64,000 nt of DNA from CBDBND01 sp965207985 (GTDB lineage Bacteria > Pseudomonadota > Alphaproteobacteria > Rhodospirillales > Rhodospirillaceae). The stretch covers positions 310,001 through 374,000 of the forward strand of contig CBDBND010000034.1 of assembly GCA_965207985.1 (NCBI GenBank). The letters are read 5' to 3'. The notes beneath the pieces were generated by a model, which worked only from the letters and a program-made list of their open reading frames with translations, ran no database searches and had not been told where the DNA came from. Shown one piece after another: positions 18,239 through 26,101 of the stretch. Position 1 is the first letter of the stretch; each line of letters begins with the position of its first letter. The translations under genes were made by a program, and so were the position numbers.

Positions 18239-19153
18239 ATGAAACGGCGAACCTTTCTTGGAGGTTGGGCGCACTGTGGGTTGGCGATTGCAGCGCTGAC
18301 TTTAGACCGACATGCGCGTTCGCAAACGAGACTGGACTGGACTGATCCTGCTCAACGCCTGAAGACTATGATCCGGATGATGGGGAGTCTTGAAGGCGCT
18401 CTCACAATTCGCTGGACCGAGGGTGTGCTGAGCGGGGTAATCGCGGGACGGGTCACGCCGCTGTTTAGTGTTCTGTCGCAAGTATTCACTAAGTTTCGCG
18501 AGAACCAGTTAAGCGGTTACACCATGAGTTTGGTGGAAATCGCCTACTTCACCGATTTGGAATCCGGCGCACTCCTAGAAACCTGGGATAATCCTTTCAC
18601 TGGCAATACCGTTTACGTTCCGCAGACCATGGTCGGGCCGGTGCATGATGAACTTTGTTCGGATTTTCAATTCCGGCGGGAGGTGTCCGATGCTTCTCCG
18701 GTCGCACCGGATCACAAATTGATCGCTCATGACCCCGTTGGCTCAGATCTCCGCTTCAGCGAACACGTTGACGCGGAAATGCCGCCCTTGACGACAGATG
18801 CAACGGCCTGGAATTTCCATGAAGTCTTTACGTACACGGCAAATCGCGCCGATTTGGAAACCAACGACGCACCGCACGTGCCGACCACGGTTCAAAAGGT
18901 CAATATGGTCAGTTGGCGGCCATGGATGGAAATGGGGCCTATCGAAGGCACCACCATGACCCGCGGGTATGGCCGGGTGGTGGACCGGCTGGATGATCTA
19001 CCGCCCCGATTTATCGAGCTTAATGCGGCGAATAATGCGACATTCATTGACGAGATTGACGATTACTTGGAACCTAAAAAAAACATAGAAGGGCAACTCA
19101 AAAGATCGACAGGGGAATGCGGATATGGGCCAGCGGGAAGATTTACGGAGTGA
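18239..19153 (+). CDS. DUF1838 family protein with twin-arginine leader (copy 2)
   Basis: ATG 18239 is chosen because AAGGAAGA is close upstream; 304 residues. The start MKRRTFLGGWAHCGLAIAA is a short Tat-type leader. The body matches DUF1838: MSLVEIAYFTDLESGALLET followed by WDNPFTG, and later MVSWRPWMEMGPIEG, comparable to WLPFMEMGNR in copy 1. Function is unknown. Its 3' end overlaps the start of the next gene by 29 bp, and the cupin stop is 34 bp upstream, so co-expression is expected. Sequence drift from copy 1 is large, pointing to old paralogy rather than recent duplication. Confidence 0.8.
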   Translation: MKRRTFLGGWAHCGLAIAALTLDRHARSQTRLDWTDPAQRLKTMIRMMGSLEGALTIRWTEGVLSGVIAGRVTPLFSVLSQVFTKFRENQLSGYTMSLVEIAYFTDLESGALLETWDNPFTGNTVYVPQTMVGPVHDELCSDFQFRREVSDASPVAPDHKLIAHDPVGSDLRFSEHVDAEMPPLTTDATAWNFHEVFTYTANRADLETNDAPHVPTTVQKVNMVSWRPWMEMGPIEGTTMTRGYGRVVDRLDDLPPRFIELNAANNATFIDEIDDYLEPKKNIEGQLKRSTGECGYGPAGRFTE

Positions 19154-19850
19154 ACTGCTCGACATCATCAAGACCCGCAAAGAAGGGTTCGCCTCCGGTA
19201 CGCCGGAATCCCAGCGCATCAATGAACTGATCGACGAATTGACGCCCCTGACGCCCTATCCGGGCGCCCTCAATCATCCGGACGTGTTCTGCGGCCATTG
19301 GGCCGGTGATTATTGGAGCATGGGAAAACTGGTGGGGGGCTCCGGCGCCACAGACCAAGGTGTGGGTGTCACGACGTCGCTGAAAGTTTTTTCCATGGGG
19401 CGGCTGCCCGACGTGCCGGCCCAATTTCTGGGATCAAGTCTCGAAATCGATCCGCCTTCCGGCGCCTATAACTTTTATGCCCGCTATCTCATCGGTGAAG
19501 CCGCAGTCGACAGTCACCACTTCACCTATGGACGCTTTGAGAAGCGTGAAGAAAACGAGGACCGGTTCTTTGTTGAGTTCGACAAATTCGAAATCGCGCC
19601 TGCTGACGACAGCATGTCGCTGGAGGAGTACTGTGCGGCAACGGGAATCGATAGTCCAGACGATCTTAGCGCAACCTTAAAGCCCTCACCCAAGCTTTGG
19701 TCGCATGTGGCCTACATGGACGACGAGATGCGTATTCAGTTGGGTCAGATGGGTGGGCACTACATCATGTTCCGCACGGACCGGCCCATGTATTCCATTC
19801 AACACGCCAACGGACAAACGATCACGCCCGAGTTTGTCGCGGCCGAATAG
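19125..19850 (+). CDS. PAP/fibrillin-like lipid-associated protein
   Basis: 241 residues, beginning inside the DUF1838 gene (29-bp overlap). The N-terminus is helical with RINELIDELTPLTPYPG and then GHWAGDYWSM, and the end has VAYMDDEMRIQLGQMGGH. This order (two helices, a Trp-rich strand, a late DDxxRI strand) resembles the plastid-lipid-associated protein/fibrillin domain, a lipocalin-like fold for small hydrophobic ligands. The match is by eye and moderate. No signal peptide. In this operon a hydrophobic-substrate-binding role is plausible but inferred. Confidence 0.55.
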   Translation: MGQREDLRSELLDIIKTRKEGFASGTPESQRINELIDELTPLTPYPGALNHPDVFCGHWAGDYWSMGKLVGGSGATDQGVGVTTSLKVFSMGRLPDVPAQFLGSSLEIDPPSGAYNFYARYLIGEAAVDSHHFTYGRFEKREENEDRFFVEFDKFEIAPADDSMSLEEYCAATGIDSPDDLSATLKPSPKLWSHVAYMDDEMRIQLGQMGGHYIMFRTDRPMYSIQHANGQTITPEFVAAE

Positions 19851-19861
19851 ACGTTTCGCAT

Positions 19862-21211
19862 ATGGGCGTTTCCAATTGGATTGCCGCCGGTTGGGCGAGC
19901 GGCACCGTCGGCTCGAGCACCCTGCTCGCCGCCATGAGCATTCTGGTGCTGTTCTTTCTCACGGAATACTTAGGCATTAGCCCGGCGATTGCCGGAACGC
20001 TCATCTTTATCTCCCGCATGTGGGACATCGTCGCCAGCCTGCTTGTGGGGCAATGGAGCGACCGCACAGAAAGCCGGTGGGGGCGGCGTGTTCCCTTTCT
20101 AGTGGTAGGCGCGCCGGTCGCAGCACTGGCTTATGCATTGTTGTTCTCAACCCCTGCTGGACTTTCTGGCCTCAGCCTCGAAGCTTATGTCCTGTTCGCG
20201 TTGCTGCTTTACGCCAGCGGATACACTCTGTTTGTCGTTCCTTATCTGACCGTCCCTGCTGAAATTACGGAAGTCCCCCAGCAGCGCACCACCATGATGT
20301 CCTACCGCGTCGCCTTCATGACAGCAGCCGGATTGAATGTGTCCATTCTCGGACCTTTGCTCATCGATGCATTCGGGGGTGGGCGTTCTGGGTATGCGGG
20401 CATGGGCATGGTTCAGGGGCTGATTATTCTGGCGGCCATGTTGGGATGCGCCGCCGTGGTCGCCCACACACCGGTTGTTGTTCGGGGAACGCCGTCCACG
20501 GAGTCGTTTGCAGCGCAGCTGCGCATCGTTGTGCGCAACAAGCCGTTTCTGATTTTTATCGCCGTTAAGTTTTTCCAGCTTGTCGCCGCCGCGACGACGA
20601 CGGCGGCTCTGCTTTACTTGGCACGGTATGTGTTGGCCGATGACGAAAGTTTTCTCATCCGTTTTGGCGCATACCAGACCGTCGGTACCCTGATATCGCT
20701 CCCCTTCTGGGGATGGGTTGCTCGTCGGTATGGCAAACGCAATACATACATGGGCGCGGGCTTCACCTACGCGCTCATCGCCTTATCCTGGCTCGGTGCC
20801 TATGGGGGAGAACCGTCGTGGGTCACGGACGTCAGGCTGTTTGTCATCGGTTTCGGCAGTGCCGGCCTGTTGGTGATGGGCTTTTCCCTGTTGCCGGACA
20901 CCATGGAACACAACACAAAGACCAGCGGAGTGGCCCAGGAGGGCACCCTCGCCGCCATTTACAGCATGGTGGAAAAAGGCACGGCGGCGTTCGGCCCCCT
21001 GGTGGCCGGATTTATGCTGGAAGCCTCCGGGTTCATCAGCGCAGCGGGCGGCGACCTGCCGCCGGAACAACCGCAGTCCGCCATCGTCGCCATTTTCCTT
21101 CTAGCCGCCGTCATCCCCGCGACCTGCAATGTCATCGGGTCTTTGCTGCTGACCCAATTTGACTTGAAAGAAGACCCACCGGCGTCAACACCGGAAAAGA
21201 CGCCAGTGTAA
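19862..21211 (+). CDS. MFS transporter of the GPH (MelB-like) cation symporter family
   Basis: ATG 19862, 11 bp after the previous stop; 449 residues with about 12 membrane helices. The first cytoplasmic loop has RMWDIVASLLVGQWSDRTES then RWGRRVPFLVVGAP, the family signature with Asp, Arg and the GRR motif. GPH members move sugars, sulfolipid sugars or related organic solutes with H+ or Na+. It is the only inner-membrane transporter in the operon, so it probably handles the pathway substrate or an intermediate. The open frame also extends upstream of 19862, but that part only shadows the preceding gene. Confidence 0.87.
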   Translation: MGVSNWIAAGWASGTVGSSTLLAAMSILVLFFLTEYLGISPAIAGTLIFISRMWDIVASLLVGQWSDRTESRWGRRVPFLVVGAPVAALAYALLFSTPAGLSGLSLEAYVLFALLLYASGYTLFVVPYLTVPAEITEVPQQRTTMMSYRVAFMTAAGLNVSILGPLLIDAFGGGRSGYAGMGMVQGLIILAAMLGCAAVVAHTPVVVRGTPSTESFAAQLRIVVRNKPFLIFIAVKFFQLVAAATTTAALLYLARYVLADDESFLIRFGAYQTVGTLISLPFWGWVARRYGKRNTYMGAGFTYALIALSWLGAYGGEPSWVTDVRLFVIGFGSAGLLVMGFSLLPDTMEHNTKTSGVAQEGTLAAIYSMVEKGTAAFGPLVAGFMLEASGFISAAGGDLPPEQPQSAIVAIFLLAAVIPATCNVIGSLLLTQFDLKEDPPASTPEKTPV

Positions 21212-21250
21212 AAACAGCGCTATACTGGTGCATCACAGACGGAGGCGCTT

Positions 21251-22093
21251 ATGGAACGGCGTGATTTTCTCCTGACAACGGCGACGGCAGCGGCGGCCTC
21301 GTTCGCCCCGGGCATGTCCATGGAAGCCAAGGCGGAAGCGGTGGAGGCCATAGCCATCGAGTCCCTCGATGCCCGCGCCCGGGAGCAACTGGAAGCCGAT
21401 GTGGGCGTGGCCCGCCCCTGGCTGGCCTATCCCGAACTGCCCCAACCTCACCCCATGACCACCGTCAGCGGCAAACCGGTCAGCCCGACCCGCAGCCGTA
21501 TGATGATGGGCAGCGACCCGCGCCTGCCGCCCATGCCGGAGAAACCAACTCTGGTGGATTTTTTCCGCCAGCGGTGGCTGCCGGCCAGTCATATGCTGCA
21601 AAGCGCCAATTTGGCCTTGAAAAACGGCCATGACGAAAAGGTGATCCTCGCCTGTCTATTGCACGACGTCTCCAACGGCGCGCTGGTGCGGACCGACCAT
21701 GGCTATTGGGGCGCGCAATTGGTCGCGCCCTATGTGGACGAGGAAGTGAGCTGGGCCATCCGCGCCCATCAGGCGTTGCGCTTCTTTCCCGATGACTCCG
21801 TCGGCTACGAGTACCCCCAGTCCTATATCCGCCTGTTCGGCGAAGACTACACGCCGAGCGATTACATCTTGCGTGCTTACGAAGACGCCAAGGATCACAA
21901 GTACTACATGACGGCGCGGCTGATCTGCGTCAACGACCTGTATTCCTTCGACCCCGATGCTCAAGTGGACTTCGACATCTTTATCGACATCATCGGCCGC
22001 AACTTCCGTCAGCCGGAAGAAGGTTTAGGGTTCGACAACAGCCCGGTCGCCCACATGTGGCGGACGATGATCTGGCCGAACAATTTTTTGTAA
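21251..22093 (+). CDS. Tat-exported HD-domain protein, PhnZ/MIOX-like mixed-valent diiron oxygenase candidate
   Basis: 280 residues, ATG 39 bp after the transporter stop. The start MERRDFLLTTATAAAASFAP is a twin-arginine-type leader. The central part has HMLQSANLALKNGHDE, then LACLLHDVSNG, DHGYWGAQLVAPYV and WAIRAHQALRFFP, and later YYMTARLICVNDLYSFDP. This ordered His / His-Asp / His / His series is the pattern of the HD-domain oxygenases (PhnZ, myo-inositol oxygenase group) rather than a cyclic-nucleotide phosphodiesterase. If right, it would cleave a C-C or C-P bond with O2. Both the diiron assignment and export are inferences. Confidence 0.65.
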   Translation: MERRDFLLTTATAAAASFAPGMSMEAKAEAVEAIAIESLDARAREQLEADVGVARPWLAYPELPQPHPMTTVSGKPVSPTRSRMMMGSDPRLPPMPEKPTLVDFFRQRWLPASHMLQSANLALKNGHDEKVILACLLHDVSNGALVRTDHGYWGAQLVAPYVDEEVSWAIRAHQALRFFPDDSVGYEYPQSYIRLFGEDYTPSDYILRAYEDAKDHKYYMTARLICVNDLYSFDPDAQVDFDIFIDIIGRNFRQPEEGLGFDNSPVAHMWRTMIWPNNFL

Positions 22094-22123
22094 GACCACT
22101 GACTGTGAATTAGACGGCCATCA

Positions 22124-22639
22124 ATGAGACCTGTGAGTGTGGCACTAGCCCTTATGTTGGTTTGTCTGGCAGTCCCTGCTGCCGCCCAAAATGTCATGGC
22201 CGAACGACTCTGGTCGCAGGATCGCAGTGTTGGCGCGGTGGCCTTTTTCCGGCTTCCCTTTCAAGGTGCCACGGTAACGCGGCAACGGCCGGCATTCGGC
22301 TTTGCCTTTACTGTCTCCACGGACAATCACTCGCCGGTTCTGCCCCTGACCATCCATGCGCCGCGGGTGGCGGAGATGACATTCAACGGGTTGCAGCCAA
22401 ATCTCCGTATGGCTGGCCGTTCCGCGCATTCAACTGTATGGGCTGCCGGCGCGGAAAACGGTCGGCCGGGGCCAGTCCAGCAATCGGTTGCATTCCTGCT
22501 GGGCGCCGCTGCCACCGTTGGTGTCGTTGTGGCGCTCACCCAATTGCCCGGCGAAGACGATCGGCTGTGCTTTAACTTGGGTGCTGTCTCGGGATGCAGC
22601 GGTGGCGGTGGCACCAATCAAGCCAACGAAAGTCAATAA
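22124..22639 (+). CDS. Small exported protein of unknown function
   Basis: 171 residues beginning with a clear signal peptide (VSVALALMLVCLAVPAAAQN). Later there is one hydrophobic stretch, FLLGAAATVGVVVALTQL, which may be a membrane anchor, and a C-terminus with two Cys in LCFNLGAVSGCSGGGG. I do not recognise a family. It is last in the operon that starts with the cupin at 17203. Its final codons overlap a cupin 3' remnant read on the other strand. Confidence 0.6.
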   Translation: MRPVSVALALMLVCLAVPAAAQNVMAERLWSQDRSVGAVAFFRLPFQGATVTRQRPAFGFAFTVSTDNHSPVLPLTIHAPRVAEMTFNGLQPNLRMAGRSAHSTVWAAGAENGRPGPVQQSVAFLLGAAATVGVVVALTQLPGEDDRLCFNLGAVSGCSGGGGTNQANESQ

Positions 22640-22683
22640 AGTTCCGGCTTATACATCTCCCGGTACTGCATCAGTTCGTCAGG
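22633..22683 (-). pseudogene. 3' remnant of a cupin gene (last 16 codons)
   Basis: Read on the minus strand, these bases encode PDELMQYREMYKPELY followed by TGA. The cupin at 25206-26090 has PDELAQYREMYTPELY at the same position, and 19 bases (TATACATCTCCCGGTACTG) are identical. The rest of this copy is gone: the histidine kinase stop codon begins 2 bases further on. It is too short to be functional and marks a deletion or replacement boundary. Confidence 0.7.
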
Positions 22684-22684
22684 C

Positions 22685-23950
22685 TCATCTCAGTAAATTG
22701 ATAACGAACGTCGCCCCTTTACCCTTACCCCCGCTGGTCACGTCCAGTGTGCCGCCGTGCGCTTCAACAATGGACTTGACGATGGTCAGGCCGATCCCCA
22801 CTGACTCCTCTTCGCCGGTGGGCTTGGCAGAAAGCACTTGATAGGGCTTAAACATATTTTCCATATCGTCTTCTGTGAGTCCCTGGCCCTGATCTCGGAC
22901 CGTGATGATCGAGTGTGACGGTGTCGTAGAGATGGCGACCACGACTTCCGTATTCGCATGAGAATATTTGATGGCGTTGCTGATGAGATTGTCGACCGCT
23001 TCAAGAATGAGATCTTCATCACAAAGCGCTGAAACTTCTGCCACCGCTGCCACGGTTAACGTAATGCCTTTTGAGCTCGCTGTGGATTGATTAACCGAAG
23101 CCGCCGTACGGACCACGTGTCCGAGTTCGACTTCAGACTTTTCGAGATCGAACGTGGCACTGTCCTCTTGGGTCTGTTGCAACGTGTGGCGAATGAGACC
23201 GGTCATACGGTCGGCGCCAGCGAGTATAGTTTCACAGGCCTTTTGAATTTTTTCAGATTGGTCGGGCTTTCCTTCGAGCTGTGATTCAATCCACTCCACT
23301 TGATTGACCACTGTGGCCAGGGGATTACGCAGATCATGGGCGACCATGGCCAAGAGCTTTGTTTTAAACGCATTGGCCTGGTGCACAGCGCCGTAGCGCC
23401 GGGCAAGCCGTTGATTCAAAGTTTTGAGTTGCTCGATCAAGGCTTCCCGTTCCGCATCGGCGGAAACACGACGCCGTTCCGCTTCGGCTCGAATACCGAA
23501 GATTCGAACGACGTTTTCCGCATTTTCCTGGTCCTCAATTGGTTCGCGGGACAGAACCGCCAAATGCCCTGAAACCACGTCGTCACGGTCACGCAAGGGG
23601 ACGCCGACATAGCCTTGAAAACTTGCTTCTTTGGGAAACCGGACCTCGAGATCGCACGGAATGACGATCCTTTGCCCCTGGTAGACCAACTCGCAGGGCG
23701 TCTCCTTGAGATCATATTCAAAATTTTCGATTTGGTTTTCGTCCTGCCAGGCGCAGATGGAACGAGCCCGGGTCGGAGGCTTTCCCAATCCGATGGTGAG
23801 AAAAGCGAGGCTGGTTTTCATGCTGTCCCGAAGGGCAACGACCAGCGAGTCTAGAAAGTCCAATCCAATATGATGCGCGGTGCCTGCGGCAATAGCGTGC
23901 AGCAAAGATTTATCGATTATGTCTGAACCGGAATAGTCAGACGCTGTCAT
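22685..23950 (-). CDS. Sensor histidine kinase with N-terminal GAF-like domain
   Basis: 421 residues, no membrane helix, so cytoplasmic. About residues 20-165 look like a GAF domain (VGVPLRDRDDVVSGHLAVL), followed by a short coiled coil (RREALIEQLKTLNQRLARR region). The H-box is MVAHDLRNPLATVVNQ, and the ATPase has the N-box DNLISNAIKYS, G1 DQGQGLTEDDM and G2 ESVGIGLTIVKSIV. It autophosphorylates on the H-box His and would signal to a response regulator elsewhere; none is adjacent. Its 3' end abuts a cupin remnant, suggesting that it arrived or was joined by rearrangement. Confidence 0.88.
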   Translation of the reverse strand: MTASDYSGSDIIDKSLLHAIAAGTAHHIGLDFLDSLVVALRDSMKTSLAFLTIGLGKPPTRARSICAWQDENQIENFEYDLKETPCELVYQGQRIVIPCDLEVRFPKEASFQGYVGVPLRDRDDVVSGHLAVLSREPIEDQENAENVVRIFGIRAEAERRRVSADAEREALIEQLKTLNQRLARRYGAVHQANAFKTKLLAMVAHDLRNPLATVVNQVEWIESQLEGKPDQSEKIQKACETILAGADRMTGLIRHTLQQTQEDSATFDLEKSEVELGHVVRTAASVNQSTASSKGITLTVAAVAEVSALCDEDLILEAVDNLISNAIKYSHANTEVVVAISTTPSHSIITVRDQGQGLTEDDMENMFKPYQVLSAKPTGEEESVGIGLTIVKSIVEAHGGTLDVTSGGKGKGATFVINLLR

Positions 23951-24109
23951 CCTACATCGCCCCCACCTAGGATGATCACCGGCTCAAGTGTGCACGTATC
24001 CTGCGAAGTAGACCAGATTTATTGCTTAACGTGTGCGAGTCGAAAAGGACCGACTCACTGGTACTTACGCGGCCCTATGTGTTCTGAAAAAAAGAGTCCG
24101 AAAACCCTA

Positions 24110-25248
24110 TACTCGGAGTCCTTGAAAACCCGAATATGAAGACTTGAGGTCCTGGACTGGATCGATTCAGGTAATCCAATGATCCATCCCGGTTTTCTCA
24201 CTTCTCCGGAACGTCGCGAGCTTGAGGCCTGCGTGCGCAGTCATCGCGAAGATCATGGAGTTGGGCGACGTGCGAATGCGATCCTTCTTCTGGATGATGG
24301 CAAATCCTGTCAGATGATCGCCGAGTTTTTGTACCTGGACGACGATACGGTTCGGGGCTGGTACAAGACCTTCCGGGAGAACGGCTGGGAGTCGCTTGCG
24401 GTTGATGGCTGGAAAGGCGGCCATTCCCGGCTGACGGCTGGTCAGGAAACTGCACTGTGCGACTGGCTTGACGGACGGTTTTGCCGGTCGACGGTTGAGA
24501 TCAGAGCCTACATCTCTGCTGAATTTGGTCTGGAGTATTCTCACTGCGGGTGCCTCAAGGTGTTGTCCCGCCTGGGGTTCGAGTATCGCAAGCCCAAGGC
24601 CCTGCCGCGCGTTGCGTCAGTTGAAAGTCAGGCTGCATTCATTGCGCTCTACAAGAAGCTGATGCGAGACCTGCCCGCCGACGAAGCCGTCTACTTCGCA
24701 GATGCGGTGCACCCGGAATACCAGTCCAAACCTGCCTTTGGATGGGTGAAGGCCGGGTCGAACCCCGCTGTGCTCGGCACGGCAGGGCGAGGGCGTGTAA
24801 ACATTCACGGCGCGCTCAATCTCGAAACCTTCGACGCGCCCTTTGTCGAACCGACCACGGTTGATGGTAAGAGTGCTGCGCAGCTTCTGGCCAAAATCGA
24901 AGAACGCAACCCCGACAAGCGTCTCATACATGTCTTATGGGACAATGCCGCCTATCACAAAGGGCCGGACGTCAGGAACTTCCTGGCGAGGCCAGACTGT
25001 AGACTCCACTTGATCCCACTGCCGCCATATTGTCCACATCTCAACCCCATCGAGCGCCTCTGGGCTGTCCTGCACAAATACGTCACCCACAACCGACATT
25101 ACCCAACTCAAAAGCAATTCGCAGACGCCGTCCTGGCATTCATGCGGGAAACCATCCCAAGGGAATGGAGAACATTCCGCGACCAGGTATCAGACAATTT
25201 CAGCCTCATAACCCACGACAAATTTCGGGTTTTGGCGTGAGGGCGGTA
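24110..25248 (+). mobile_element. IS630-family insertion sequence
   Basis: About 1139 bp between TA dinucleotides (24108-24109 and 25249-25250), the usual IS630 target. The ends share TAC... outermost and AAAACCCGAA about 17 bases in, in inverted orientation; bases between match poorly, so the repeats are imperfect and the borders approximate. It carries one intact transposase gene. It has landed in the 3' end of the cupin gene read from the right, replacing that gene's last codons and stop. Confidence 0.7.
24179..25240 (+). CDS. IS630-family DDE transposase
   Basis: 353 residues, uninterrupted. The N-terminal helix-turn-helix region includes DHGVGRRANAILLLDDG and VRGWYKTFRENGWESL. The catalytic core shows YFADAVHPEYQSKPAFGW (first Asp), HVLWDNAAYHKGPDV (second Asp) and PPYCPHLNPIERLWAVLHKY (Glu), the DDE signature of the family. 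The full-length frame suggests that the element may still be mobile. Confidence 0.92.
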   Translation: MIHPGFLTSPERRELEACVRSHREDHGVGRRANAILLLDDGKSCQMIAEFLYLDDDTVRGWYKTFRENGWESLAVDGWKGGHSRLTAGQETALCDWLDGRFCRSTVEIRAYISAEFGLEYSHCGCLKVLSRLGFEYRKPKALPRVASVESQAAFIALYKKLMRDLPADEAVYFADAVHPEYQSKPAFGWVKAGSNPAVLGTAGRGRVNIHGALNLETFDAPFVEPTTVDGKSAAQLLAKIEERNPDKRLIHVLWDNAAYHKGPDVRNFLARPDCRLHLIPLPPYCPHLNPIERLWAVLHKYVTHNRHYPTQKQFADAVLAFMRETIPREWRTFRDQVSDNFSLITHDKFRVLA

Positions 25249-26090
25249 TAATACAACTCGGGCGTATACATCTCCCGGTACTGGGCCAACTCGTCGGGCA
25301 GGCGTGGTTTGGGGTCGATGTAAAGACTGCATTCGGTGTTGGGCTCGGAAAATTGGTTGTCCAACGGACCTGACAACCGCAGCAACATGACATTGGAGAA
25401 CCGGCTGAAATACGGCCCGTGGCGAATCTCCGGCGGCCGGTAAAGATACATGCCGGCGGAAAGCACGCCGTAAGGACAGCGCACTTCCCCGCTTAAGATA
25501 AAGATTTCCTCGATGGTCGGATGCGCTTCGTTACAGCCCAAATTGTCCTTGGGCAGATGTTGCGCGCCCTGCTCCACCAGCAATGTGCAGGCGCCCGTCT
25601 CCGGTTCCACCCGCAGGATCTTGTTGCGCATGGTGAACCATTCGTAGTCCGGGTCGAGGCCTTCCTTGGTCCACTCCATGTCGTAGGTGTTGAGGTAGGG
25701 AATGGCTTTCGAGAGATCGTATTCCCCCTCATCCGGCCGGCCTTCGATAAAGTCCGGCACCCCTTCGAAAAACGTGATGACGTCGGCGCCGGTTTCGGTC
25801 GATGCGGACTCCAAGACCCAACCGGCCGGGAAATACCCATAACAGTCCAGGGTGTATGGCTGGTTGTTAATGTCGATCTTGCCGTCGAGAACGTAAAATT
25901 CCACGTCCTCGGGAAGGTGCCAATTCCCCTCTATGCGCCACCCAGGCGGATAGTGCAGGATGACGGTGCAGGCGCCGGTTTCATCATCCGTGCTCAAGGT
26001 TTTGCTTTGCAGACCAGGAAGTGACGCATAGGCGTCCTTTTCCCAGGGCAATTGCTGGGCGTGAAAGTAGTCGATGTGCGGGCGGGCCAT
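25206..26090 (-). CDS. Cytoplasmic bicupin protein (copy 2), 3' end altered by IS630
   Basis: ATG 26090 is chosen (GGCAGC upstream, 11 bp after the deacetylase stop); 294 residues. Two cupin halves are visible: one with LHYPPGWRIEGNWHLPEDVE and FYVLDGKIDI, the other with NEAHPTIEEIFILSGEVRCP and PPEIRHGPYFS. The native end is MYTPELY at about 25250; the last 14 codons come from inside the IS630 element, which also supplies the stop. The added tail may be harmless. Third gene of an operon with an isochorismatase-family hydrolase and a deacetylase, so it probably acts on the same compound. The reaction is unknown. Confidence 0.8.
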   Translation of the reverse strand: MARPHIDYFHAQQLPWEKDAYASLPGLQSKTLSTDDETGACTVILHYPPGWRIEGNWHLPEDVEFYVLDGKIDINNQPYTLDCYGYFPAGWVLESASTETGADVITFFEGVPDFIEGRPDEGEYDLSKAIPYLNTYDMEWTKEGLDPDYEWFTMRNKILRVEPETGACTLLVEQGAQHLPKDNLGCNEAHPTIEEIFILSGEVRCPYGVLSAGMYLYRPPEIRHGPYFSRFSNVMLLRLSGPLDNQFSEPNTECSLYIDPKPRLPDELAQYREMYTPELYYTALTPKPEICRGL

Positions 26091-26101
26091 TTTTGCTGCC
26101 C

